Part shown: positions 7,352 to 16,640 of the stretch, in pieces
Layout: the number at the start of each line of letters is the position of its first letter
Position numbering within the stretch: position 1 is the first letter of the stretch
NCBI GenBank assembly: GCA_049644325.1
Contig: JBARRR010000130.1
Coordinates: forward strand, 1-28,231
Direction of reading: 5' to 3'
Origin: DASZHA01 sp049644325
GTDB lineage: Bacteria > Chloroflexota > Dormibacteria > DASZGP01
DNA: 28,231 nucleotides
Made by a program: the position numbers and the translations under genes
Notes under the pieces: model-generated
What the model was told of the DNA's origin: nothing
What the model saw: only the letters and a program-made list of their open reading frames with translations
Databases searched by the model: none

Positions 7352-7840
7352 ATGATCGGGGCGCTTTTGCTGGTCGCGATGGCGGCGTGCGGCAGTACCA
7401 CCATCAAGCAGGCCAGCGGCCCCTACGCCAGTCCTCCGCAATCCCCGCCGGCCAAGGTCCTGAGCCGCGTTTGCAACGCCCAGACCCCGTCCGACAAGAA
7501 CGCCGACACCGACTTCATGAACGTCCTCCTGATCCGCGAGGGCACCCAGCTGGGTCGCGTCAGCGATGACCTCACCGGTGCGGTCCCCGGCGGCAACTTC
7601 CAGGTCGACGCCACCCTGGCCCTCAAGAACGCCCAGGAGCTGAAGACCCTGGTTGACGACTCCCGCCTCTGCGAACCGCTCAAGTCACGCCTCAGCGGCG
7701 CGGTGCAGGAGCTGGTCGACGCCGACCAGGCGTTAGTTAATGGTGGTGGCGACGCGCTGGCCAACGCCCAGTCCAAGTACCAGACGCTGCAAAACCTGGT
7801 CGCCAACCCGCCGGAAGCCACCGCCTCTCCGAGCCCCTAG
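7352..7840 (+). CDS. Small putative lipoprotein of unknown function
   Basis: The 162-residue product begins with a short hydrophobic signal (IGALLLVAMAAC) ending in a lipobox-like MAAC followed by GS, so Cys12 would be lipidated and the protein anchored outside the membrane. The n-region is unusually short and lacks a positive charge, because the in-frame upstream sequence lies in the initiator tRNA gene. An in-frame CTG at 7313 inside the tRNA would add a basic stretch (TKLRRLRGP), but I consider ATG 7352 more likely. The mature part is helical, with two more cysteines (about residues 47 and 107) that could form a disulfide, and ends in a Pro/Ser tail. Residues 90-150 look like a helical bundle. 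No family recognised. Confidence 0.72.
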   Translation: MIGALLLVAMAACGSTTIKQASGPYASPPQSPPAKVLSRVCNAQTPSDKNADTDFMNVLLIREGTQLGRVSDDLTGAVPGGNFQVDATLALKNAQELKTLVDDSRLCEPLKSRLSGAVQELVDADQALVNGGGDALANAQSKYQTLQNLVANPPEATASPSP

Positions 7841-7848
7841 CCCGGGCG

Positions 7849-7860
7849 CCGCCTCGGCGG
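7849..7860. terminator. Short GC hairpin between the lipoprotein gene and minus-strand tRNA
   Basis: CCGC-CTCG-GCGG can form a four-base-pair stem with a four-base loop just after the lipoprotein stop, downstream of the converging tRNA gene as well. There is no T-run on either strand, so this is a weak terminator candidate. Confidence 0.2.
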
Positions 7861-7871
7861 AAGAGGTGGTC

Positions 7872-7943
7872 TGGCGGAGGGTAGATTCGAACTACCGACA
7901 TACCGGGTATGAGCCGGCTGCTCTACCACTGAGCTACACCGCC
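7872..7943 (-). tRNA. tRNA with CAU anticodon, probably elongator tRNA-Met
   Basis: Read on the minus strand, 72 bases without CCA: acceptor GGCGGUG/CUCCGCC with one U-U mismatch at 6:67, D stem GCUC/GAGC, anticodon stem GCCGG/CCGGU around loop CUCAUAC, a five-base variable loop, T stem GGUAG/CUACC with UUCGAAU, and discriminator A. The next bases are GAC, so CCA must be added by an enzyme, unlike the initiator tRNA nearby. Position 1:72 is paired and the three-G-C initiator signature is absent, which rules out fMet. It could be elongator Met or the CAU-containing Ile tRNA modified by TilS; the tilS gene starts 52 bases away on the other strand. I favour Met on overall resemblance. Confidence 0.88.
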
Positions 7944-7957
7944 GTGCGAGGTGGGAG

Positions 7958-7986
7958 TTTATCGCAGCCCATCCCGGGCGTAGGCT
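7958..7986 (+). promoter_or_regulatory. Possible tilS promoter (TTTATC-N17-TAGGCT)
   Basis: TTTATC at 7958-7963 and TAGGCT at 7981-7986 are separated by 17 bases. Transcription would start near A7993, three bases before the tilS ATG. The minus-strand complement of the first element, GATAAA, could serve as a -10 box for the divergent tRNA gene. Confidence 0.45.
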
Positions 7987-7995
7987 GAGGCCACT

Positions 7996-8967
7996 ATGCC
8001 CCGCGCAAACCTGGTCGAAACCGTCCTCCACGCCTGCCGGGACGATGCTGTGCTCGGCGCCGGCGGCGCCGTGGTGGTCGCGGTTTCCGGGGGCCCGGAC
8101 TCCACGGCCCTGCTTCACGCGCTTCACCGCGCCGCACCCGCGCTGGGCCTGCGGCTGACGGCCGCCCACCTCGACCACGGCGTTCGTCGGGAGTCGAGGC
8201 GGGACGCCAGGCGCGTCGCTGAGTTGTGCGCCGAGGTCGGCGTGCCGCTGGTCGCCGACCGCATCGACGGCGGACGCTCGCGCAGCGAGAACACCCTGCG
8301 GCGCGCCCGCTACCGCTTCCTCGAGGAGGCCGCAGTGGCCGCCGGCGCTGGGACCATCGCCCTGGGCCATACCGCCGACGACCAGGCGGAGACTGTGCTG
8401 CTGCACCTGATTCGCGGCGCCGGCCTGGAGGGGCTGGCGGCGATGCCGGTGCGCAAGGGGATGCGCTTTCGCCCGCTCCTGAGCACCTGGCGGGGGCAGG
8501 TGGAGGCCTACTGTCGACGGCACGGGCTGGAGCCTCTCGACGACGCCAGCAACCAGAGCCGGCGCTTCACCCGCAACCGGGTGCGGCTCGACCTTCTCCC
8601 GGAGCTGGCCCGCTACAACCCCAGGGTTAAGGAGAGCCTGGTCCGGCTGGCCGACGCCGCCCGCGACGAGCACGCCGTCGTCGCCGCCCTGGCGGATGTT
8701 TGGCTCTCGCTTCACGCCGGGGGCTTCTCCCGAGCCTCGCTGGCCATGGAGCCCACCGCCGTGCAGGTGGAGACGATCCGCCGGGCCTGGAGCGCCGCCG
8801 CCGATGGCGACGACGTCCCCGGGGACGCCGCCCGCCTCCGCCAGGCTGCGCATCTGATCGTCACCCGCAGCCGTAGTAAAGGAATGCTGGACCTCGGCCG
8901 GGGGTTAACCCTGGCAGTCGACGGCGACCACTTTCATATCGTCCAAAAACCAGCCAAAAAGGCGTGA
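7996..8967 (+). CDS. tilS: tRNA(Ile)-lysidine synthase TilS
   Basis: Attaches lysine to C34 of the CAU-anticodon tRNA-Ile with ATP, so that it reads AUA instead of AUG. The 323-residue product has the N-type ATP-pyrophosphatase P-loop SGGPDS at 31-36, then the family signatures DHGVRRESRRDA, LGHTADDQAETVLLHLIRGAGLEGLAAM, and FRPLL, and a C-terminal segment with DDASNQSRRFTRNRVRLDLLPEL split across the central region. It lacks the long C-terminal extension of the E. coli enzyme, in line with shorter forms such as that of Aquifex. Start is ATG at 7996 with almost no leader. ftsH follows by 69 bases; the hpt gene often found between them is absent. Confidence 0.95.
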   Translation: MPRANLVETVLHACRDDAVLGAGGAVVVAVSGGPDSTALLHALHRAAPALGLRLTAAHLDHGVRRESRRDARRVAELCAEVGVPLVADRIDGGRSRSENTLRRARYRFLEEAAVAAGAGTIALGHTADDQAETVLLHLIRGAGLEGLAAMPVRKGMRFRPLLSTWRGQVEAYCRRHGLEPLDDASNQSRRFTRNRVRLDLLPELARYNPRVKESLVRLADAARDEHAVVAALADVWLSLHAGGFSRASLAMEPTAVQVETIRRAWSAAADGDDVPGDAARLRQAAHLIVTRSRSKGMLDLGRGLTLAVDGDHFHIVQKPAKKA

Positions 8968-9022
8968 AAAATGCGTTTCGGAACCGTGTCTGTTTCTAAG
9001 AGGAATCAAATTCACCCTGTGT

Positions 9023-9028
9023 TAGGAT
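9023..9028 (+). promoter_or_regulatory. Possible -10 box for a leaderless ftsH transcript (TAGGAT)
   Basis: TAGGAT ends seven bases before the ftsH ATG, predicting transcription from C9035 or A9036. There is no -35 match and no ribosome site within 25 bases of the ATG. The 69-base tilS-ftsH gap is noticeably richer in A and T than its surroundings. Confidence 0.5.
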
Positions 9029-9035
9029 CGCGAAC

Positions 9036-10970
<1,935 letters not shown>

Positions 10971-10984
10971 AGCCGGAACGCGAG

Positions 10985-11016
10985 AGGCCGCTCGTCTGAG
11001 CGGCCTTTAGCTTTTT
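10985..11016 (+). terminator. Intrinsic terminator of ftsH
   Basis: A perfect nine-base-pair stem, AGGCCGCTC (10985-10993) and GAGCGGCCT (10998-11006), with a GTCT loop, is followed by a T-rich tract ending in five Ts (11012-11016). It lies 15 bases after the ftsH stop and is the best intrinsic terminator in the window. Confidence 0.9.
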
Positions 11017-11024
11017 AAGGGCGC

Positions 11025-11135
11025 CTAGACCGGCTGGCGTAGGAAGAAGCCGACTAGAGAGTCGACCAGGCGCGCCAGGTACAGGCGGACACGAACCACG
11101 CGGCGTTGCTTTCTCGGCGAGGTGGCATCGGTCAT
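11025..11135 (-). CDS. Candidate 36-residue amphipathic or membrane peptide
   Basis: A 36-codon frame on the minus strand fills the gap between the ftsH terminator and the HAD gene. The peptide starts with a polar stretch (MTDATSPRKQRR) and continues as an Arg-rich amphipathic to hydrophobic segment (VVRVRLYLARLVDSLVGFFL) ending RQPV. This is the pattern of a small membrane-associated protein. It has its own promoter candidate (TTGGCC-N16-GATACT) placed so that transcription starts at the base before the ATG. There is no Shine-Dalgarno site, matching the leaderless arrangement of other genes here. No homologue known to me. The evidence is positional and compositional only, so it may be a chance frame. 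Confidence 0.45.
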   Translation of the reverse strand: MTDATSPRKQRRVVRVRLYLARLVDSLVGFFLRQPV

Positions 11136-11142
11136 GGTCGCC

Positions 11143-11170
11143 AGTATCGCCGGGGCGCCTTCGGGGCCAA
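11143..11170 (-). promoter_or_regulatory. Promoter candidate for the 36-residue ORF (TTGGCC-N16-GATACT)
   Basis: On the minus strand the -35 box TTGGCC (11165-11170) and -10 box GATACT (11143-11148) have a 16-base spacer. Seven bases beyond the -10 lies 11136, immediately before the ATG at 11135. Confidence 0.5.
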
Positions 11171-11222
11171 AGCGCTGTGACCACTCCGGCACCGCATTTC
11201 GTTCGACGGCGGCCTGGCTGGT

Positions 11223-11888
11223 TTAGCGGCGCGCGATCCGGATCAACTCCGCGAGCGGCAGATCGGGAAGTGACTCCACCACCAGGTCGGCCGCGCTCAG
11301 GTCGAGAAGGCGCGTCAGCGGGTTGGGTACGGCGACCACGAAGAGCCCGGCGGCCTTCGCCGAGGCGATGCCATTGGGCGAGTCCTCGAGGGCGATGGCC
11401 TCGGCGGCATCTACGCCCAGGCAATCGAGGAGCGACAGGTAGGTTTCCGGGTCGGGCTTGCTCCGCTGCACGTCGTCCCGGCAACGGATGCACTCCCAGC
11501 GACCGTCGATGCCCAGCCGCGCCAGGTGCCGCGTCACCCATTTCCGCGACGACCCCGAGGCGATGCCCAGCTTGAGCCCGATGAGCGAGGCCTCATCGAT
11601 GTACCTGCGGATGCCGGGCAGCAGCTCGGTGAGGTCGGTGATCTCATTCTTGCGTGAGTTCCGGCGTGCGGCAGTGGCCTGCGAGTCGAAGTCAGCGTCG
11701 CCTACCAGCAGGCGCAGGTTCTCCAGGGCGTCGAAGGGGCTGGCGTGGTTGCTGATGACATCGGCCCACTGCGCCAGGTCCAGCTCCTGCCCATGCTCGC
11801 GGTAGATCTCGTTCCACGATTCGTACGAGGGGCTCTCGGTATCGACGATCAGGCCGTCGAAATCGAATAGGAGCCCGCGAAGCGGCAT
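11223..11888 (-). CDS. HAD-superfamily hydrolase (beta-phosphoglucomutase/phosphatase type)
   Basis: Predicted soluble phosphatase or phosphomutase with unknown substrate. The 221-residue product has all four HAD motifs: motif I FDFDGLIVDTE at the N-terminus (nucleophile and acid Asp), motif II in GIASGSSRKW (Ser), motif III in RSKPDPETY (Lys) and motif IV ALEDSPNG (Glu-Asp for magnesium). A helical cap domain lies between motifs I and II (about 20-85), as in subfamily I. I chose ATG 11888 because it gives the usual short lead (MPLRG) before motif I; ATG 11909 would add seven residues but lies on top of the likely -10 box. The start region overlaps the divergent promoter of the pantothenate operon. 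The stop is followed by 87 bases to the small ORF. Confidence 0.92.
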   Translation of the reverse strand: MPLRGLLFDFDGLIVDTESPSYESWNEIYREHGQELDLAQWADVISNHASPFDALENLRLLVGDADFDSQATAARRNSRKNEITDLTELLPGIRRYIDEASLIGLKLGIASGSSRKWVTRHLARLGIDGRWECIRCRDDVQRSKPDPETYLSLLDCLGVDAAEAIALEDSPNGIASAKAAGLFVVAVPNPLTRLLDLSAADLVVESLPDLPLAELIRIARR

Positions 11889-11908
11889 GTGTGAGGGGAG
11901 TTCGGACA

Positions 11909-11914
11909 TATAAT
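11909..11914 (+). promoter_or_regulatory. Consensus -10 box TATAAT between the HAD gene and the pantothenate operon
   Basis: A perfect TATAAT on the + strand; the opposite strand reads TTATAT in an overlapping register and could serve the divergent HAD gene. No good -35 is seen in either direction. Transcription to the right would start near 11921, giving a leader of about 110 bases before the DUF2520 gene. Confidence 0.55.
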
Positions 11915-11986
11915 CTGGCTCGTCTGAGTTGCACTGATGCGCGCGACCGTTGGGCGTGCAGCCTTCACAGAAAACGACTCGGGGAG

Positions 11987-11993
11987 AAAGGAG
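11987..11993 (+). promoter_or_regulatory. Strong Shine-Dalgarno site (AAAGGAG) with no annotated gene behind it
   Basis: AAAGGAG, preceded by GGGGAG, is among the best ribosome sites in the window. The next start codon at suitable distance is TTG 12004, which opens a 14-codon frame. The DUF2520 ATG at 12032 is 38 bases away and out of that frame. Confidence 0.5.
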
Positions 11994-12003
11994 CATAAAC
12001 CGC

Positions 12004-12048
12004 TTGGATCGCAAGACCGAGACGGGGACAGATGGCCGAGCAACCTGA
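12004..12048 (+). CDS. Candidate 14-codon upstream ORF overlapping the DUF2520 gene start
   Basis: TTG at 12004, ten bases after AAAGGAG, opens LDRKTETGTDGRAT and stops at TGA 12046-12048, 17 bases into the DUF2520 gene in another frame. It could load ribosomes for the downstream ATG, whose own site is weak, or act as a leader peptide. The peptide shows no run of one amino acid, so attenuation by amino-acid starvation is not suggested. Translation is inference. Confidence 0.3.
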   Translation: MDRKTETGTDGRAT

Positions 12049-12921
12049 GGTAGCTCGGACTTCTGCCACTACCTCGCCGCTTACGGTGGGGTTCGTCGGC
12101 AGTGGGCGCGCCGCGGGGGCGCTGGCCAGGAGCCTGGCCCGACGTCGCCACACGGTGCTGGTCGCCGCGCGAGGCGCATCGGCGACCGCTCTTGCCGATC
12201 GCCTGGGCTCGGCGCCGCTTGAGCCGGCGACGGTGCTGCGCCGTGCCGACGTCACCCTGCTGGCGGTTCCTGACGGCCGCATCGCCCAGGTCGCCGCCGA
12301 GCTGGCGGCTGGCGCGCCCTACGGCCGCGGCCGGGTGGTCGCCCACCTGGCGGGCAGCCTTGGCCCTGAGGCGCTGGCGCCGCTGGCCGCCCGCGGCTAC
12401 ACCACGGCGGCGCTTCATCCCCTGCAGGTGATGTCGGGTTGGCGGATCCCTCCCGGGACCCGCTTCGCGGTGGAGGCCGCCGAGGAGGCCCGCCCCGTCC
12501 TGCGCCGGCTGATCAACGACCTCGGGGGCGAGGAGCTGGCCCTGCCCAGCGCCTCCCGCGCTGCTTACCACGCCGCGGCCGTCATCACCGCCAACCTGGG
12601 CATGACCCTGCTGGCCGAGGCGGTCGACCTGATGGAGCGCGCCGGGCTGGACCGCGAGGAGGCCCTCCAGGGCCTGGCCGGCCTCGCCCGCGGTGGTCTC
12701 GAAGCCTCGCTCGACCGCGGACTGCCGGCCGCCCTGACGGGGCCCGTCACCCGCGGTGACGTCGACACCGTTCGCGCCCACCTGGACCTGCTGCGGGGCG
12801 ATCCCGCAATGCTCGACGCCTATCGAGCCGTCAGTCGCCTGGCCCTTCGCCAGGCCCGGCTCGATGGCCGTCCCGACCCCGACAAGGCAGAGGCCATGGA
12901 AAGCCTGCTGGAGGACAAACC

Positions 12922-12925
<4 letters not shown>
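12032..12925 (+). CDS. Rossmann-fold DUF2520 protein, candidate alternative ketopantoate reductase
   Basis: NAD(P)-binding protein of the Rossmann-like plus DUF2520 type. The 297-residue product has a dinucleotide-binding loop GFVGSGRAAGALA after the first beta strand (about 18-30), and the typical LAVPDGRI at the end of the fourth strand. The DUF2520 helical half includes ALHPLQ, AAYHAAAVITANLGMTLLAEA and LTGPVTRGD, recalling the C-terminal domains of ketopantoate and pyrroline-carboxylate reductases. It is the first gene of the pantothenate operon and overlaps panB by four bases. As panE is absent here, a reductase role converting ketopantoate to pantoate is a reasonable inference, not proven. 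The ATG at 12032 has a poor ribosome site; an in-frame GTG further on would still keep the Rossmann loop. Confidence 0.88.
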
Positions 12926-13791
<866 letters not shown>

Positions 13792-13795
13792 CCTC

Positions 13796-14713
13796 ATGAG
13801 GATCATCGACACCGTCGCGCGGCTGCAGTCGCAGTCACGTTTGTGGTGTGCCGAGGGCGCCCGCATCGGCTTCGTGCCCACCATGGGCGCGCTCCATGCC
13901 GGGCACCTCAGCCTGGTGGAGGCGGCCCAGCGGGAGAACGACCGGGTGATCGTCAGCGTCTTCGTCAATCCCACCCAGTTCAACGACGGCGCTGACCTCG
14001 CGGCCTACCCCCGCGATTTCGAGGCCGACGCCGCGATGCTGGCGGACGCCGGCGTCGACGTCGTTTTCCACCCGGACGCTGACGAGATGTACCCCTCCGG
14101 GACCGGCGCCACCGGCGTTCGTGCCGGCGACCTCGCCAGAAATTACGAGGGCGCCCATCGCCCTGGTCATTTCGATGGCGTGACGACCGTGGTCTCCCAC
14201 CTCTTCAACGCCGCCCTGGCGGACAGGGCCTACTTCGGCCGCAAGGACGCCCAGCAGCTGGCGGTCATCCGCGCCATGGTGCGAGACCTCGGCTTCCCCG
14301 TCGAGATCGTGGGCTGCCCGACCGTGCGAGGCGACGACGGCCTGGCCATGAGCTCGCGGAACTCCCGGCTCACGCCCCAGGATCGGCAGGCGGCGCTGGC
14401 ACTGGTTCGCGCCCTGGCCGCCGCCCAGCGGGACTTCGCCGGCGGCGACTCATCGGCGGAGGTTCTGACCGGCCGGCTTCGGGGCATCCTCGACGGGGCC
14501 CGGGGCGTCGACGTCGAGTACGCGGCGGTGGTTGACCCCGACACCTTCGAGACGCCCCTGGTCGCCGGGCCCGGGGCCCTGGCCGTGATCGCCGCCCGCG
14601 TCGGCTCGGTTCGTCTCATCGACAATGTCGCGCTCGGCGCCAGCGACGTCATCCAATTCGCCCCAACCCAACCCACCACCCAATCAACAGCGCCTCAAGG
14701 AGTCATGAGTTAG
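13796..14713 (+). CDS. panC: Pantothenate synthetase
   Basis: Joins pantoate and beta-alanine with ATP through a pantoyl-adenylate. The 305-residue product begins MRIIDTVARL and has the adenylation motif PTMGALHAGHL at 28-38 (HxGH type), VFVNPTQF at 56-62, the FGRKDAQQLAVI segment that binds substrate, and MSSRNSRL, equivalent to the KMSKS loop. The C-terminal beta domain ends GSVRLIDNVAL, followed by a Thr/Gln/Ser-rich tail of about 25 residues that is not part of the family core. I chose ATG 13796 because it matches family N-termini; the open frame extends upstream inside panB but is not needed. It overlaps panD by one base. Confidence 0.96.
   Translation: MRIIDTVARLQSQSRLWCAEGARIGFVPTMGALHAGHLSLVEAAQRENDRVIVSVFVNPTQFNDGADLAAYPRDFEADAAMLADAGVDVVFHPDADEMYPSGTGATGVRAGDLARNYEGAHRPGHFDGVTTVVSHLFNAALADRAYFGRKDAQQLAVIRAMVRDLGFPVEIVGCPTVRGDDGLAMSSRNSRLTPQDRQAALALVRALAAAQRDFAGGDSSAEVLTGRLRGILDGARGVDVEYAAVVDPDTFETPLVAGPGALAVIAARVGSVRLIDNVALGASDVIQFAPTQPTTQSTAPQGVMS
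14698..14703 (+). promoter_or_regulatory. Shine-Dalgarno site supporting the GTG start of panD
   Basis: AAGGAG sits inside the end of panC, nine bases before GTG 14713. An ATG at 14725 in the same frame is the alternative start but is 21 bases from the site. Confidence 0.55.
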
Positions 14714-15069
14714 TGGAACGCCTGATGTACAAGTCCAAGATCCACCGCGCCACGGTCACCGACGCCAACCTCGACTACGAGGGCAGCATCACCATCGACC
14801 GCCGGCTGATGCGCGAAGCCGACATCCTGCCCTACGAGCAGGTGCACGTCGTCAACGTCACCAACGGCGAGCGGCTGGTGACCTACGCGATCGAGGGCAA
14901 CGACGGTGAGGTCTGCCTCAACGGGGCGGCCGCGCACAAGGGCAACCGAGGCGATATCGTCATCATCATCAGCTACGCCAATGTTCCGGAGGAGGACGTT
15001 GCCGCGTTCCAGCCCACGGTGGTGAAGGTTGACGCCAACAACCGCCAGGTGATCCCCGCGAGGGTCTGA
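14713..15069 (+). CDS. panD: Aspartate 1-decarboxylase proenzyme
   Basis: Pyruvoyl enzyme that decarboxylates aspartate to beta-alanine, the second substrate of PanC. It is made as a proenzyme that cuts itself between Gly24 and Ser25; here the site reads YEGSITID with Gly24-Ser25 when counted from GTG 14713, the same numbering as in E. coli. Other family features are KSKIHRATVTDANL, the conserved Tyr22, and the NGAAAHKG loop (Asn72-Ala75 region). The product is 118 residues, within the usual 115-130. GTG has a Shine-Dalgarno site; ATG 14725 is the alternative start. The gene overlaps panC and nadB by one base each. Confidence 0.96.
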   Translation: MERLMYKSKIHRATVTDANLDYEGSITIDRRLMREADILPYEQVHVVNVTNGERLVTYAIEGNDGEVCLNGAAAHKGNRGDIVIIISYANVPEEDVAAFQPTVVKVDANNRQVIPARV

Positions 15070-16640
15070 TGGCTTCACGCCGCCCAGGCGGCGGCGCCCA
15101 TCGTTTCCTGGTGATCGGCAGCGGGATCGCGGGGTCGTTCGCGGCCCTGCACGCCTCGCGGGGTGGCGAGGTCCTGCTCCTGACCCGAGCGCGGATGAGC
15201 GAGAGCAACACCCTGTACGCCCAGGGTGGCATCGCCGCCGCGATCGGGGACTCCGACTCGCCCGCGGCCCACGTCGCCGACACCATCGAGGTCGGCCGTG
15301 GCCTCTCCGACCGGCGCGCGGTCGAGGTCCTGGCCGAAGAGGGCCCGGCACGGATCAAGGAGCTGGTGGCGCTGGGGGTGCGTTTCGACCGGGAGCACGG
15401 CGAGCTGGCCCTCGGTCGCGAGGCCGCCCACAGCCAGCCTCGCATCATCCACGCCGGTGGCGACACCACCGGTGCTGAGATTCAGCGTGGCCTGCACCAG
15501 GCGCTTCTCGATGCCAGTGTCGACACCAGAGAGGACCACCACGTGCGGGAGGTCATCGTCCGGGATGGTGTCTGCCGAGGCGTGGTGGCCGAGGTCGACG
15601 GCGAGCTGGTGGAGTACCCGGCGACCGCTGTGATCCTGGCCGCTGGTGGGGGAGGGCGGCTCTTCAGCCACACCACCAACCCGCCCACCGCCGACGGCAG
15701 CGCCGCCGCCCTGGCCTGGGACGCCGGCGCCGAGCTCGCCGACATGGAGTTCTTCCAGTTCCACCCCACCGCCCTGCGCAAGGACGGCGCCCCCAGCTTC
15801 CTCATCAGCGAGGCGGTGCGAGGCGAGGGCGGGGTGCTGCGCAACAGCCGGGGTGAGCGTTTCATGGTGGAGCGCCACCGGCAGGCGGAGCTGGCCCCGC
15901 GCGACATAGTCGCCCGCGAGATCTGGGCGGAGATGGCCCGAGACCACTCCGACGCCGTCTTCCTCGACCTCAGTGACCTCGAACCCGACCACGTCCGCAG
16001 CCGCTTCCCCCAGATCTACGCAACCTGCCTGCGCTATGGCATCGACATCACCGTCGACCTGATCCCGGTGGCGCCGGCGGCGCACTACATGATCGGCGGG
16101 CCACGCACCGACCTCGACGGCCTGACCTCGGTGCCAGGGCTGTTCGCCTGCGGCGAGGCGGCCTGCTCCGGCGTCCACGGCGCCAATCGGCTGGCCAGCA
16201 ACAGCCTCCTGGAGTCGGTGGTCTTCGCCCGACGCGCCGCGAGGGCGGCGGTGGCTTACGTCGGCGCCGGTGTCCCCGCGACCGTCGGCGGGGGCCCGGG
16301 TGGCGGCTGGCCCTACGCGATTGGCGCGAGCGCCACCGAGCTGGAGGCTCCCCACGCGGAGAGGGCCCGCACCGTCACTGGCCGTCAGCTGCCAGACCTG
16401 ATGTGGAGGTCGGCCGGCCTGGTGCGGCAGGGCGACGGCCTGCGTGGCGCCCTCGGCGCACTCGGCGATGGGTCCGCCTCGGCCCAGCACCGGGCGGCGC
16501 GGCTGATCGTCGAGGCGGCGCTGATTCGCGAGGAATCCCGTGGCGGCCACTTCCGCGCCGATCACCCCGAAACATCGAGCCGCTGGCTGGGCCACATTGT
16601 GCAGCAGAAGGACCGGGCCCCGAGGTTTGTCGTTGACTGA
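15069..16640 (+). CDS. nadB: L-aspartate oxidase
   Basis: FAD enzyme that oxidises aspartate to iminoaspartate, the first step of de novo NAD synthesis. The 523-residue product has the FAD-binding loop VIGSGIAGSFAA near residue 16, the family block SNTLYAQGGIAAAIGDSDS, the catalytic-region stretches GREAAHSQPRIIHAGGDTTG and QFHPTAL, and the C-terminal signature CGEAACSGVHGANRLASNSLLE that separates NadB and fumarate reductase flavoproteins from others. ATG overlaps the panD stop by one base. Its product requires NadA, which is not in this window. Sharing aspartate as substrate with the adjacent panD gives a metabolic reason for one operon. Confidence 0.96.
   Translation: MASRRPGGGAHRFLVIGSGIAGSFAALHASRGGEVLLLTRARMSESNTLYAQGGIAAAIGDSDSPAAHVADTIEVGRGLSDRRAVEVLAEEGPARIKELVALGVRFDREHGELALGREAAHSQPRIIHAGGDTTGAEIQRGLHQALLDASVDTREDHHVREVIVRDGVCRGVVAEVDGELVEYPATAVILAAGGGGRLFSHTTNPPTADGSAAALAWDAGAELADMEFFQFHPTALRKDGAPSFLISEAVRGEGGVLRNSRGERFMVERHRQAELAPRDIVAREIWAEMARDHSDAVFLDLSDLEPDHVRSRFPQIYATCLRYGIDITVDLIPVAPAAHYMIGGPRTDLDGLTSVPGLFACGEAACSGVHGANRLASNSLLESVVFARRAARAAVAYVGAGVPATVGGGPGGGWPYAIGASATELEAPHAERARTVTGRQLPDLMWRSAGLVRQGDGLRGALGALGDGSASAQHRAARLIVEAALIREESRGGHFRADHPETSSRWLGHIVQQKDRAPRFVVD

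Noticed and set aside
11937..12053. A 38-codon ATG frame in the leader of the pantothenate operon
   Set aside because: No ribosome site before its ATG and a polar, featureless peptide; the TTG frame at 12004 has much better support.
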